Origin: JBDGRJ01 sp042218065
Lineage (GTDB): Bacteria; Patescibacteriota; Patescibacteriia; Magasanikbacterales; UBA922
Direction: 5' to 3'
Length of the DNA stretch: 58,489 nt
Assembly (NCBI GenBank): GCA_042218065.1
Contig: JBDGRL010000087.1
Location: forward strand, 1 to 58,489
In this document: positions 1 through 8,313 of the stretch, piece after piece
Layout: each line of letters begins with the position of its first letter
Position numbering within the stretch: the first letter of the stretch is position 1
Position numbers and translations under genes: made by a program
The notes under the pieces: generated by a model
The model's input: only the letters and a program-made list of their open reading frames with translations
What the model was told of the DNA's origin: nothing
Databases searched by the model: none

Positions 1-6
1 TATTCT

Positions 7-75
7 ACCCGCCTCGGGGCGGGTTGGAATAAAAATACCCCACTACGCAGAGTGCTTTGTAGTGGGGTTTTTGTT
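7..75. terminator. Two stacked hairpins, bidirectional terminator
   Basis: A 7 bp GC-rich hairpin (7-13 with 18-24) is followed by a 10 bp stem (ACCCCACTAC 37-46 with GTAGTGGGGT 59-68). The second stem is flanked by T-rich sequence on the plus side and A-rich sequence on the minus side, so it can end transcription both ways. It would terminate the lipoprotein gene on the minus strand and any plus-strand gene left of the window. Confidence 0.8.
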
Positions 76-84
76 TTTTGTGCT

Positions 85-1671
85 TTATTTATAAACACAA
101 CGAAATCCTAACTTTTCATCAGGAGGAGTCATAAATCTATTATTTTTTATAGTAAGAAATCTATTTCGGAATGCATTATAACTTCCACCTTTGGTGTAAA
201 TACTGTTCGGTGTTCTGTGTTTAGTAGTCATTTCTGCTGCATTACCACCCAAATCACACCCATTTTTTGGCTTATCATTAGCTCGGCTGCAAACCGGCTG
301 CAATTGGGGCGAGCCACTGCAGGCAACGTCAGCCACAAAATCCTTGCAACTCGGATTCGAGTTGCCTGCCGGCAAAGGATAGGTGGTATTTCCAGCCATT
401 GTCTCCCACTCTTTAGGAGTTGGAACCTTTCCTCCGGTTTTTTTACAATAGGTCTTAGCTGCTTTCAAAGGCAGATTCACGACAGGTTTCTTTGTCGGAT
501 TATTACAATTACAAGAGTAGGTTTTTTGAACCAATCCATTGCTTTTTGCTCTACACCATTGTTTACATGTCACTTCGGTCTTGTCGTAAGCCATTCCACC
601 TCCACGTGATGTGTAGATGGTATTTTGTTCACAGTTCTTTTTATTTTTCACATTGAATTGCTGACAAACAAGTCTTTTCTCACACCCGTCACCTTGCTGT
701 CCTTGGTTCAGATCATTGTTTGCGTCAGCCCAACCTCTAGCACAGACGTACTGACAACTGCCACCTTGACACAAGGCGCCAGAATTCTGTGGAGCCGGTA
801 CACACGAATTGCCACAGCTTCCACAGTTTTGGATAGTCGATATACTAACCTCACACCCATTTGAGTTCTTGTTATCGCAATTTCTGAATCCAGACTTGCA
901 CTTGGAAACAGTGCAAGTACCCTGGAAACAGGATTGCTTCTTTACATTCGCCAGCTGGCATTTGTTTCCACAGCTGCCACAGTTGCCCAAATCGTCCTTT
1001 GTTTTTACTTCACAGCCGTCATTTCTCTTGTCATTGTTGCAGTCGGCAAAGCCGGATTTGCAAGTGAACTGACAGTTTCCACTTTTACAACTCGTATTGG
1101 TATTTGCTGGATTCGGACACGGGTTGCCGCATCCACCGCAGTGATTTGCATTCGTATCTGTGTTCACACATTTGTTGCCGCAAGCCTTTTTGGCGGGGCT
1201 TGGGCAGGGGTCAGTATCGAATGCATCCATCGTATCGGTAGCGTCACTGCTGTCAGTGTAGAATGTGTCTTTTGTATCTTTAGTATCTCTTGCATCTTTG
1301 TTTTTGTAGGCATCCACCACATCTGTCGAATCAGCGAGAATATCACGGATGACATCTCGAGTGTCACGGATATCCATCCCGATATCTTTTTCACTAGAGT
1401 CCATTGCATCCCGGACATCCATTTCGGTATCCATGGCGTCACGGGCATCAATGTCTCGAGTGTCAACCAAAACATCTTTTTTCGTACTCGAATCAGAGCT
1501 TGTATCCGAAGTCGAGTCTCGCTTCTCTATATCACGCTTCGTATCACTAGAATCCAGGACAGCTGTACCACTATCCTTGGTTTTGAGTTTGTAATTCTGA
1601 AAAACGTTGTCACAGCCATAAAAGTTTTGAACCAAAATCGCAACTAGAACTAGAACGAGTTTTCGCTGCAT
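85..1671 (-). CDS. Cys-rich lipoprotein with FGE/sulfatase-modifying-factor-like domain
   Basis: A 528-residue predicted surface lipoprotein. A short hydrophobic signal ends in a lipobox-like FYGC, so Cys20 would be lipidated. Residues about 35-150 are a low-complexity Asp/Thr/Ser/Arg linker. Residues about 155-340 hold several CGxCGNxC-type Cys repeats resembling MopE-like proteins of Myxococcota. The C-terminus (about 345-528) resembles the formylglycine-generating-enzyme/SUMF1 fold: an AxxYCxxxGGKVPTPKEWE block, then GGNAAEM, GGSY and a terminal GFRC. Such domains are often non-catalytic carbohydrate- or protein-binding modules, and enzymatic activity is not assumed. The start is set by a GGAGGAG site 4 bases before ATG. 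The next genes on this strand are a kinase and a TPR-like protein, each with its own promoter. The set is atypical for CPR and may be transferred. Confidence 0.8.
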   Translation of the reverse strand: MQRKLVLVLVAILVQNFYGCDNVFQNYKLKTKDSGTAVLDSSDTKRDIEKRDSTSDTSSDSSTKKDVLVDTRDIDARDAMDTEMDVRDAMDSSEKDIGMDIRDTRDVIRDILADSTDVVDAYKNKDARDTKDTKDTFYTDSSDATDTMDAFDTDPCPSPAKKACGNKCVNTDTNANHCGGCGNPCPNPANTNTSCKSGNCQFTCKSGFADCNNDKRNDGCEVKTKDDLGNCGSCGNKCQLANVKKQSCFQGTCTVSKCKSGFRNCDNKNSNGCEVSISTIQNCGSCGNSCVPAPQNSGALCQGGSCQYVCARGWADANNDLNQGQQGDGCEKRLVCQQFNVKNKKNCEQNTIYTSRGGGMAYDKTEVTCKQWCRAKSNGLVQKTYSCNCNNPTKKPVVNLPLKAAKTYCKKTGGKVPTPKEWETMAGNTTYPLPAGNSNPSCKDFVADVACSGSPQLQPVCSRANDKPKNGCDLGGNAAEMTTKHRTPNSIYTKGGSYNAFRNRFLTIKNNRFMTPPDEKLGFRCVYK

Positions 1672-1718
1672 TTTCTCCTCCTTGTCGTCGCTTGTAGAGA
1701 ACGGAACGAACTACCTTT

Positions 1719-1747
1719 ATTTAAGCAAAAAAAGCAAAAAAAATCAA
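1719..1747 (-). promoter_or_regulatory. Extended -10 promoter of the Cys-rich lipoprotein gene
   Basis: On the minus strand TTGATT (1742-1747), a 17 bp spacer ending in TTGC, then TTAAAT (1719-1724). The TGC next to the -10 makes it an extended -10. The promoter at 4366-4394 has the same boxes, spacer length and TGC. The predicted 5' end lies about 40 nt before the ATG and can form a small GTAG/CTAC hairpin. Confidence 0.7.
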
Positions 1748-1751
1748 GACA

Positions 1752-1784
1752 AAAAGAAAAAGGCGGTGACCGAAGTCACCGCCT
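1752..1784 (-). terminator. Rho-independent terminator of the kinase gene
   Basis: A perfect 10 bp stem, AGGCGGTGAC with GTCACCGCCT (1761-1770 with 1775-1784), closed on the minus strand by a C(UUCG)G tetraloop and followed by a T-rich run. It sits just past the kinase stop codon. Confidence 0.9.
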
Positions 1785-1800
1785 GATGTGCATAAAACTA

Positions 1801-3306
1801 TCACTCAAGTCCGATCGGCTCAAATGAGGAGCTCGACCCAGCCTCCGTCGAGTCCGACCGATTCTTTTGGTTCTCGCCTCTCTGTTTTTTTATCTTTTCT
1901 GCTTTCTTGTCCGCTTTTTTCTTAGCATCCGTTTGTGCAAGCTCCAGACTCTTTCGTGCCGAAGCCACTGCTTGATTTCTACGCCTATCTATCTCTTTTC
2001 TCATTTGCTCTTGGGAACTCACCCAAGCCATGTCAGTACTCCTTTTAGCTACGGCTATATTTTTTTGATACTTTGCTTCGACAGCATCTTTCTTCTTAGA
2101 TCCATTGGCTGTATTTTCAAACCAAAACAAGAATCCAGTCGCTGTAACTGCAGTGGTCATTAATACAATTACTGCAGCGGATAGGCCCGGGTGCTCTTGG
2201 ATTGTTTGGGTTATGTGAGTAGAAACAGCTGTTTCAGTAGATTGTACTGATTCTTTGTCCTCGCCATTTCCATCTTGAGCTTCAGAGGTATCCTCTGTTT
2301 CAATCTGTGCTGAGTTTGTTTCTAGACCTTGGATCGTATTGGCAAACCCCATCTCCTGCGTATCTTCCAGGCTTGTGCTGATGAAGTTCACCAGCGACCT
2401 CTTGAAGGATTCCGCATCAGAAAACCTATCTTCTGGGTTGTAAGACAAAGCTTTCTCAATCATATCAATTATATTTCTAAAATCAGTCCTTGTAACACCA
2501 GAAGCATCAGGTGATGGCTTTATTTCTTCCGAAATCATTCCTTCTTCATGCAAACTAGTAAACTCAACATCTTCACTTGCATGTTTCATCACAATCTCCA
2601 TTGGATCTTTTTCTTCGACATCATAAGGGAGACTACCAGAAAACATCCAGTAAAACAAGACTCCAAGCGAGTAAATGTCGGTGTTTTTTCCGATATCAAA
2701 ACTTTCTACAGCCTGTTCAGGAGGCAAGTAATGTGGAGTTCCATAGAAACCTTGTTTAGTTAAGGCTCCATCTTCCTGAGTCAACTTCTTTACCAAGCCG
2801 AAATCTATTATTTTAACCTTCACCTCATCTTCTTTAGTATCTTCTATCAAAATGTTTTCAGGTTTTAGATCTCTATGCACCATATCCTCCCCATGCACAG
2901 CTGCTACACCTTCCAGTATTTTTTTCATTGCTTCAATCAGCAGTTCCAATTTGGCTTCTCCAGAGCTGATTTTTGCTTTGGTTCTGGAGACCCACTTGCG
3001 TAAACTGTAACCATCAACGAACTCTTGAGCTATGAAAGGGGGTTTACCCTCTAGATCTGATTCTTTGCAGTCATAGATATCAACGATTGACGGATGATCA
3101 ATCTGTGCAATTGCTGTTGCTTCATCTATAAATCTTTCAACTCTATCAATATCAGAATCTACTCCCACATCCATCCTCAAAAACTTCAAAACCCGCTTTT
3201 GATCTAGCACAGTATGTCTTGCAAGAAAAACAATTCCGCCTCCACCTTGTCCTATTTCTCTTATGATCTCGTAATTATCTACCTTATCACCACTTGATAG
3301 TTCCAT
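1801..3306 (-). CDS. Membrane-anchored Hanks-type Ser/Thr protein kinase
   Basis: A 501-residue kinase of the PknB/Stk type that phosphorylates proteins on Ser/Thr. The N-terminal kinase domain (about 11-310) has a Gly-rich loop GQGGGGIV (19-26), the VLKFL lysine (K41), catalytic HRDLKPEN (144-151), DFG (168-170) and a PPE (195-197) in place of APE, so it should be active. An acidic linker leads to one membrane segment at about 373-395. The outside part is a Lys/Glu/Ala-rich, probably coiled-coil tail with no PASTA repeats. ATG follows AAGGAGG at good spacing. It lies between a surface lipoprotein and a TPR-like membrane protein, both plausible partners or substrates (inference). CPR genomes often have few such kinases. 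Confidence 0.93.
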   Translation of the reverse strand: MELSSGDKVDNYEIIREIGQGGGGIVFLARHTVLDQKRVLKFLRMDVGVDSDIDRVERFIDEATAIAQIDHPSIVDIYDCKESDLEGKPPFIAQEFVDGYSLRKWVSRTKAKISSGEAKLELLIEAMKKILEGVAAVHGEDMVHRDLKPENILIEDTKEDEVKVKIIDFGLVKKLTQEDGALTKQGFYGTPHYLPPEQAVESFDIGKNTDIYSLGVLFYWMFSGSLPYDVEEKDPMEIVMKHASEDVEFTSLHEEGMISEEIKPSPDASGVTRTDFRNIIDMIEKALSYNPEDRFSDAESFKRSLVNFISTSLEDTQEMGFANTIQGLETNSAQIETEDTSEAQDGNGEDKESVQSTETAVSTHITQTIQEHPGLSAAVIVLMTTAVTATGFLFWFENTANGSKKKDAVEAKYQKNIAVAKRSTDMAWVSSQEQMRKEIDRRRNQAVASARKSLELAQTDAKKKADKKAEKIKKQRGENQKNRSDSTEAGSSSSFEPIGLE

Positions 3307-3354
3307 GCTATCCTCCTTTTCTATTGTAGAATGAGCTGAATGACCGCTACTTGG

Positions 3355-3382
3355 ATATTACCATTTTTTGCTAAATTGTCAA
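3355..3382 (-). promoter_or_regulatory. Consensus promoter of the kinase gene
   Basis: On the minus strand TTGACA (3377-3382), a 16 bp spacer, TAATAT (3355-3360). It lies about 50 nt upstream of the kinase ATG and is stronger and different in type from its two neighbours' promoters. Confidence 0.75.
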
Positions 3383-3449
3383 GTATTTTTGATCAAATGA
3401 GAGAGTTAAGTGCTTAAAGAGATTACTTTATTTAATTTTATGACACCAA

Positions 3450-3481
3450 ATGAAAAGGTCCGCAACCAGAAGCTGCGGACC
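3450..3481 (-). terminator. Rho-independent terminator of the TPR-like gene
   Basis: An 8 bp stem, GGTCCGCA (3457-3464) with TGCGGACC (3474-3481), followed on the minus strand by TTTTC, directly after the stop of the 3505-4317 gene. Confidence 0.8.
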
Positions 3482-3504
3482 GTACCCCCAAATTAATTGA
3501 AAAG

Positions 3505-4317
3505 TCAAAACGTAACTTTTAAACCCAACCCTAAGGAATTCATTCCTACTTTCACTTGCTCAGAATCTGTTTTTGGCCAAAACTTGATCGCTAACCCTGT
3601 ACCAACTAACGCAATACCCGTAGTGAAAGTCACTACAGACACGGTTCTAGCTTTTTTTATCTTATTCAGTCTACTTCTCGACACCCTTTTATCTTTAGGG
3701 GGAGAAAAACCCCAAACAGGGATTCCTGAAAAATAAACTGCAGAGGTCAGCAGAGAAGCACCGCCTGCTCCAATTGTAGACCAGCTGATAGCATTGCGAG
3801 TATTTGCCTTACTCACTTTTTTATTTTCAGTTTTAACTTCAGCAAACTCTCTCCGTCTCCATTGCTCCTTTAACTGTTCATATGCCTGATCAAAAGCCGA
3901 GACCCCAGCAACAACTGTCTCGTATTCCTTACGTGCCTCATTGGCTGTCACAAAAGCATTTTTCACAGATTCCGACGCCGATTTCTTACTATTTTGAACT
4001 TTAATGCAATGTTTTAGCTTAGATTCCAATTTTTTCAGATAGTCCTCCTGATTCATTTGTTGTAACAACCCCTGATACTGACGATATTCTTTATTTGCAA
4101 CCCTGCAATTCCTTGCATTCTGCTGAGCTGCAATTTGGCTAAGTTTGAATACAGCCTTTCCACTCCTTTGGAAAGCGCGCCGAAAATGCTCAGCAGCTTC
4201 TTCGTATTCCTTCTCATTAGATGCTTTTTTGCCCTTTTCATATAGTTCCTGGATAGATTCAGCGTAAGTAGTCGCTGGAAAAACAAAGATAACCACAAAA
4301 ACTAAGAGCTTTCTCAT
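3505..4317 (-). CDS. Secreted or membrane TPR-like protein
   Basis: A 270-residue protein of unknown function. It has a signal peptide (residues 1-19, ending TTYA), a helical tetratricopeptide-like segment (about 20-75: ELYEKGKK, EYEEAAEHFRRAF), then a Lys/Glu-rich coiled-coil region to about residue 175. Two hydrophobic segments near 178-200 and 225-245 suggest C-terminal membrane anchoring. Small TPR proteins of this layout often sit beside Ser/Thr kinases in Myxococcota (family knowledge). ATG follows GGAGGAG, and its promoter is a near copy of the one driving the Cys-rich lipoprotein gene, so the two are probably co-regulated. Confidence 0.75.
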   Translation of the reverse strand: MRKLLVFVVIFVFPATTYAESIQELYEKGKKASNEKEYEEAAEHFRRAFQRSGKAVFKLSQIAAQQNARNCRVANKEYRQYQGLLQQMNQEDYLKKLESKLKHCIKVQNSKKSASESVKNAFVTANEARKEYETVVAGVSAFDQAYEQLKEQWRRREFAEVKTENKKVSKANTRNAISWSTIGAGGASLLTSAVYFSGIPVWGFSPPKDKRVSRSRLNKIKKARTVSVVTFTTGIALVGTGLAIKFWPKTDSEQVKVGMNSLGLGLKVTF

Positions 4318-4365
4318 TTTCTCCTCCCGAGAGTTGAGTTTGAACGAACAGCGAGAACTACTCTA

Positions 4366-4394
4366 ATTTAAGCAAAATAATTATAAAAAATCAA
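4366..4394 (-). promoter_or_regulatory. Extended -10 promoter of the TPR-like gene
   Basis: On the minus strand TTGATT (4389-4394), a 17 bp spacer ending TTTTGC, TTAAAT (4366-4371). The boxes, spacing and TGC extension are the same as at 1719-1747, and it is related to 54148-54176. Confidence 0.7.
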
Positions 4395-4417
4395 GTGTTT
4401 TTAATTTCTATTTGGGC

Positions 4418-5224
4418 TTATTCCATTTCTTCTTGAAGAGTATCTAAAATTTCTGAATGAATTTCTCCGTTAGAAGCTAAATAACCATTTTTATTTTTCG
4501 TATCCTCTTTATTATATACAAAATCTTCTCCTTGAGTGTCAGTCAAATCACCACCCGCCTCCGAAAGGATTATATCTCCCGCGGCAATATCCCACTCATC
4601 AGTCTTATCAGAGCTGTTTATATACATATGAGCCTGTCCTTCCGCGATCTTGGATATTTTCAAGCCAGCACTACCGCAAGGCACCATCTCACCTATACCC
4701 AATTTTTCGGCAGTCCTTTGTTCTGGTTCCATTAAGTGGTTGCGGCTTACCAGCATTTTCATATTTTGAGCCTCATTTTCTACAGATACATTTATGTGGG
4801 TAGGATCTTGGTCAGACTTTTGTAGATACGCACCCTCATCTTTTTGAGCAAAATATAGCTTATCTTCAGCAGGAGCATATACAGCTCCCAACTTCACCTC
4901 TCCTTCAACTGATAAGGCTACCATGATCGTAAAATCACCCGTTTGTTGTAAGAAGTCCTTAGTACCATCAAGCGGATCTATGATCCAAACTTTTCCTTTC
5001 TCCAATCTTGACCTGTCGTCTACTCTCTCTTCGGAAAGCATTCCGTACCCGAATTCATCCAACTCATCTTCCAATGCCTTCTGTGCTGCAATATCTGCTT
5101 TGGTTACAGGGCTGTCATCGGCTTTATAGTGAGTGTCCGGATCCAGATCTTCTCCGTAATACTCCATAGCTGCTTCACCTGCTTGTTTGATCGCTGATTT
5201 TACTGCTTGTAACTCTTTTTTCAT
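4418..5224 (-). CDS. cysQ: 3'(2'),5'-bisphosphate nucleotidase (CysQ/IMPase family)
   Basis: A 268-residue Mg-dependent phosphatase of the inositol monophosphatase superfamily. The metal site is visible as SEE (64-66), DPLDGT (83-88) and a C-terminal WDIAAGD. The CysQ branch removes the 3' phosphate from PAP or PAPS, recycling the toxic by-product of sulfotransfer or sulfate reduction. The assignment to CysQ rather than a plain inositol phosphatase rests mainly on its position next to the ATP sulfurylase and APS kinase genes. No SD precedes the ATG, as for most housekeeping genes here. It ends 34 bp after the CysNC stop and is probably in the same operon. Confidence 0.88.
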   Translation of the reverse strand: MKKELQAVKSAIKQAGEAAMEYYGEDLDPDTHYKADDSPVTKADIAAQKALEDELDEFGYGMLSEERVDDRSRLEKGKVWIIDPLDGTKDFLQQTGDFTIMVALSVEGEVKLGAVYAPAEDKLYFAQKDEGAYLQKSDQDPTHINVSVENEAQNMKMLVSRNHLMEPEQRTAEKLGIGEMVPCGSAGLKISKIAEGQAHMYINSSDKTDEWDIAAGDIILSEAGGDLTDTQGEDFVYNKEDTKNKNGYLASNGEIHSEILDTLQEEME

Positions 5225-5257
5225 AAAATGATTTTGTCTAAGATAATTGATAGAATG

Positions 5258-7060
5258 TCAAGTCAAGAAACCTTCCTCCTTCAAAAAAGTCAATATTTTA
5301 TCTACCGCCTCATCTTCTGAAATCTGGTCCGATCGAATATGAATATCCGGATTATCCGGCTTTTCATACGGATGTGATATCCCGGTAAAATTATCTATCT
5401 CACCGTCTCGTGCTTGTTGATACAAGCCTTTTACATCCCGTTCTTCGCATACTTCCAGCGGTGCATCCACAAATACTTCGATAAATTTATCTCCTATTTT
5501 TTCCTTAAGCTCTTTTCTTTGGTCTTTATAAGGGGTAATAAAACTTGCTAAAGTCAGCACCCCATTTTGACTTAACAGCTTAGCTACAAAACCGGCTCTT
5601 TTTATATTTTCTCTACGATCTTCTTCACTAAAACCTAAATCACTACAGATAGAATCTCTAAGTATATCTCCATCTAATCTTTGGGAGTTCACTTCTCTAT
5701 CTTCCAGCTCCTCTTTCAACTTATCTGCAATAGTGCTCTTTCCAGCACCGGAAAGCCCTGTAAACCATAAAGTAGCAGAATCTTTCAGGCTTAGTTTTTC
5801 TTTAGCTTCTTCTTCAATAGGTTGAATTATCATTCCTCCTCCTACTGTATTCTTAGTCTGATCATCTATTAAGATAAAATTACCAGTATTCCTGTTTTTT
5901 TCGTATGGATCCATCATGATAGTCTGATGTGTAGTCACCGACACCTTGCCTATTTCATTCAATTTTAAACTCTCTGCTTCTTCTCTATGTAAGGAATCAA
6001 TATTGAGCTTATACTGTAAATCAATATCACAGCGAGTAGTTTTGCCGGTATGCTTGAGTAAATATGTTTGTTCTGTATCCAAGTTCTCTTCGTTCATCCA
6101 ACACAACTGAGCTTGAAATTTTTGTGTTTCAATAGGCTGATTTCCAACTCGAGAAATCATATCACCTCTTGAAATATCCAGCTCATCTTCTAGATAAATC
6201 GATGCTGATTCTGATGTTTGCGCTTTCTCTTTTTCTTCTCCGGCTACTGTAATTTCCTCAACCTTGCTTTTTTTATTGGATGGTAGGACTATAATTTCCT
6301 CTCCTTGTTTGATGCTACCACTGGCTATACGACCTGAATATCCTCTACCCTTTTCATTATTTAACACATATTGCACCGGAAGCCTAAAGTCAACCAGATT
6401 TCGATCAGGTGTAACAGCAATATTTTCTAAATAACTCAATACTGTAGGTCCATTGTACCAGTTCATCTGATCCCCACGCTCTACTACCATATCACCTTCT
6501 AATGCAGAAACTGGAATGTACTGCAAGTCTTGTATATTCAATTTCGCAGCAAAATTTGTAATCTCTTCTTTAATTTGTTCAAACTCAGACTCACTATAAT
6601 CTACAAGGTCCATCTTATTTATGATCATAACAATATGAGGAATACCCAGTAGAGAAGCTATCGAAAGATGTCTTTTTGATTGTTCAGTCAAACCTTGGCT
6701 AGCATCTACAAGTAATATTCCAATATCAGCAGTAGAAGCCCCGGTCACCATATTTCGAGTATACTGTTCGTGACCAGGTACATCGGCAATAATAAATCTA
6801 CGTTCAGGTAAAGAAAAATAACGATAAGCAACATCTATAGTAATGCCCTGTTCCCGCTCTGCGGCTAACCCATCTGTAAGCAAAGACAGATCAATCTCAT
6901 CATGTCCGCGACGGTCACTAGCCGCCCTAGCTGCTTCCAATTGATCCTCAGAAACAGAATCAGTATCATAAAGCAACCGCCCAATAAGAGTAGACTTTCC
7001 ATCATCTACACTACCTGCAGCTACTAATCTTATAAGTTGTGTTTTGTTATCTTTTTCCAT
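5258..7060 (-). CDS. cysNC: Bifunctional sulfate adenylyltransferase GTPase subunit / APS kinase (CysN-CysC)
   Basis: A 600-residue fusion. The N-terminal part is the EF-Tu-like GTPase CysN: G1 GSVDDGKS (16-23), G3 DVPGHEQY (about 92-99) and NKMD, with beta-barrel domains to about residue 420. The C-terminal APS kinase has P-loop GLSGAGKST (435-443), then LDGD and an RENIKR block. With CysD it makes APS from sulfate and ATP, then phosphorylates it to PAPS (NodQ-like architecture). Sulfate activation is unusual for a streamlined CPR genome. No reductase (CysH, CysI) is in the window, so PAPS could feed sulfotransferases instead. The ATG lacks an SD. A long palindrome separates it from cysD. 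Confidence 0.95.
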   Translation of the reverse strand: MEKDNKTQLIRLVAAGSVDDGKSTLIGRLLYDTDSVSEDQLEAARAASDRRGHDEIDLSLLTDGLAAEREQGITIDVAYRYFSLPERRFIIADVPGHEQYTRNMVTGASTADIGILLVDASQGLTEQSKRHLSIASLLGIPHIVMIINKMDLVDYSESEFEQIKEEITNFAAKLNIQDLQYIPVSALEGDMVVERGDQMNWYNGPTVLSYLENIAVTPDRNLVDFRLPVQYVLNNEKGRGYSGRIASGSIKQGEEIIVLPSNKKSKVEEITVAGEEKEKAQTSESASIYLEDELDISRGDMISRVGNQPIETQKFQAQLCWMNEENLDTEQTYLLKHTGKTTRCDIDLQYKLNIDSLHREEAESLKLNEIGKVSVTTHQTIMMDPYEKNRNTGNFILIDDQTKNTVGGGMIIQPIEEEAKEKLSLKDSATLWFTGLSGAGKSTIADKLKEELEDREVNSQRLDGDILRDSICSDLGFSEEDRRENIKRAGFVAKLLSQNGVLTLASFITPYKDQRKELKEKIGDKFIEVFVDAPLEVCEERDVKGLYQQARDGEIDNFTGISHPYEKPDNPDIHIRSDQISEDEAVDKILTFLKEEGFLT

Positions 7061-7137
7061 AGTTTTTATCAGCTGAGATTATTTTTGTATTCTTTCTTGA
7101 ACTGAAATTTATATCTATAATTGAAAAAATTTTAATC

Positions 7138-7322
7138 TCTAGTTTATACGTTGTTTTACTATATTGAATATTTGAGTGTGAGGGTTAGAAAATTTAATCA
7201 TGAGGAGTGATTTATTTGTTTCAATGTTTGAGCAAAGCGAGTTTTGAAACAAAAATGACGAATGATTAAATTTTACCGAACACTCAATCAAAAAAATATA
7301 TTAAAGCAACGCATAAACTAGA
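7138..7322. repeat. ~185 bp imperfect palindrome between cysD and cysNC
   Basis: Nested inverted repeats with a common centre near 7234. The outer arms (about 7138-7165 and 7295-7322) match over about 25 bp with three differences and begin CTAGTTTAT. Inner arms are ATTTGAGTGT (7170-7179) with ACACTCAAT (7280-7288), GAAAATTTAATCAT (7188-7201) with ATGATTAAATTTT (7262-7274), and TTTGTTTCAA (7215-7224) with TTGAAACAAA (7244-7253). The right outer arm includes the cysD stop codon. It could be a MITE-like fold-back element or a structured intercistronic RNA. Confidence 0.85.
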
Positions 7323-8223
7323 AATAACCTTCCTTTTTCTTATCCTCCATAGCAGACTCAGAATTATCATCTATAGCTCTATTTGAACGTTCTGATTTAT
7401 TCGATTCTTTCAGTTCTTGAATGATCTCTTCGACAGTTTCAGCATCCGAGTAAACAGCGCCAGTAGAAGGAGAACAGCCCAAAGTCCTGTATCTTACCAT
7501 CTCTTCTTTTACTTCTTCCTCTTCTTTTGGTTGTACAAACTCATCTACACTTAAAATCATACCATTTCTCTCTACTACTTCTCTTTGTTGGGCATAATAC
7601 AGTGATACCACTTCTAGTTCTTCTCTTTTTATGTATTGCCACACATCCAGCTCGGTCCAGTTTGATAGAGGAAAAACTCGCATATTTTGCTGATCTGCAA
7701 GTTTAGCATTGTACAGATGCCACAGCTCTGGTCTTTGGTCTTTCGGATCCCAAACTCCATGCTCTGAACGAATCGAAAAAATTCTTTCTTTCGCTCGTGA
7801 TTTTTCTTCATCTCTACGAGCTCCGCCAAAAGCACAATCAAATTCATGTTTTTTAAGTGCATTCAAAAGTGGTTTCGTTTTTTTGAGATATATATATTCC
7901 TCACTGTGAGCATCCTCAGCTTCCAGTTCTTGTGCTCTTTCCTCCTTATTTTTTTGCACCAAAACATTTACCCCATACTCTTCTTCAATGTAATCTCTAA
8001 ATTCAATCATTTCCTTAAATAGAAAACCGGTATCAACATGTAACAAAGGAAAAGGGATATCCCCTGGTGCAAATGCTTTACTCGCTAAATGAAGCAATAC
8101 AGAAGAATCTTTCCCTAAAGAGGAAAGTAGAACGGGGTTTTCTGATTCTGCTACAGCTTCACGAATTATATGAATACTCTCAGCCTCCAGTTCATCTAAT
8201 TGTGATAGTTTATAGTCCGACAT
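7318..8223 (-). CDS. cysD: Sulfate adenylyltransferase subunit 2 (ATP sulfurylase, CysD)
   Basis: A 301-residue ATP-pyrophosphatase-fold enzyme. The PP-loop SSLGKDSSVLLHL is near residues 33-46, followed by the family blocks LLHVDTGFLF, FGGARRDEEKSRAKERIFS and TELDVWQYI. It is about the usual CysD length. It adenylates sulfate, driven by GTP hydrolysis in CysN. It is the promoter-proximal gene of cysD-cysNC-cysQ on the minus strand. The ATG has no SD. Its stop codon lies inside the right arm of the 7138-7322 palindrome, so the RNA 3' of cysD can fold into a very long hairpin. Confidence 0.95.
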   Translation of the reverse strand: MSDYKLSQLDELEAESIHIIREAVAESENPVLLSSLGKDSSVLLHLASKAFAPGDIPFPLLHVDTGFLFKEMIEFRDYIEEEYGVNVLVQKNKEERAQELEAEDAHSEEYIYLKKTKPLLNALKKHEFDCAFGGARRDEEKSRAKERIFSIRSEHGVWDPKDQRPELWHLYNAKLADQQNMRVFPLSNWTELDVWQYIKREELEVVSLYYAQQREVVERNGMILSVDEFVQPKEEEEVKEEMVRYRTLGCSPSTGAVYSDAETVEEIIQELKESNKSERSNRAIDDNSESAMEDKKKEGYF

Positions 8224-8261
8224 ATTTATCGACAGTATATATTAAAAGAATACCAAAAATA

Positions 8262-8288
8262 AATAAACCCCACCATGTGGCGGGGCTT
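8262..8288 (-). terminator. Terminator downstream of fusA
   Basis: A GC hairpin, CCCC-ACC with GG-CGGGG (8268-8285). On the minus strand it is followed by TTTATTTATTTTT. It separates fusA from cysD. Confidence 0.75.
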
Positions 8289-8313
8289 TTATTTTATATT
8301 ATCTCAAATTTTT

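Noticed and set aside
934..1647. A 237-codon plus-strand open frame opposite the Cys-rich lipoprotein gene
   Set aside because: It is a by-product of the Asp/Thr-rich repeats read on the other strand. It has no SD or promoter, and the minus-strand frame has a lipobox, SD and domain signatures.
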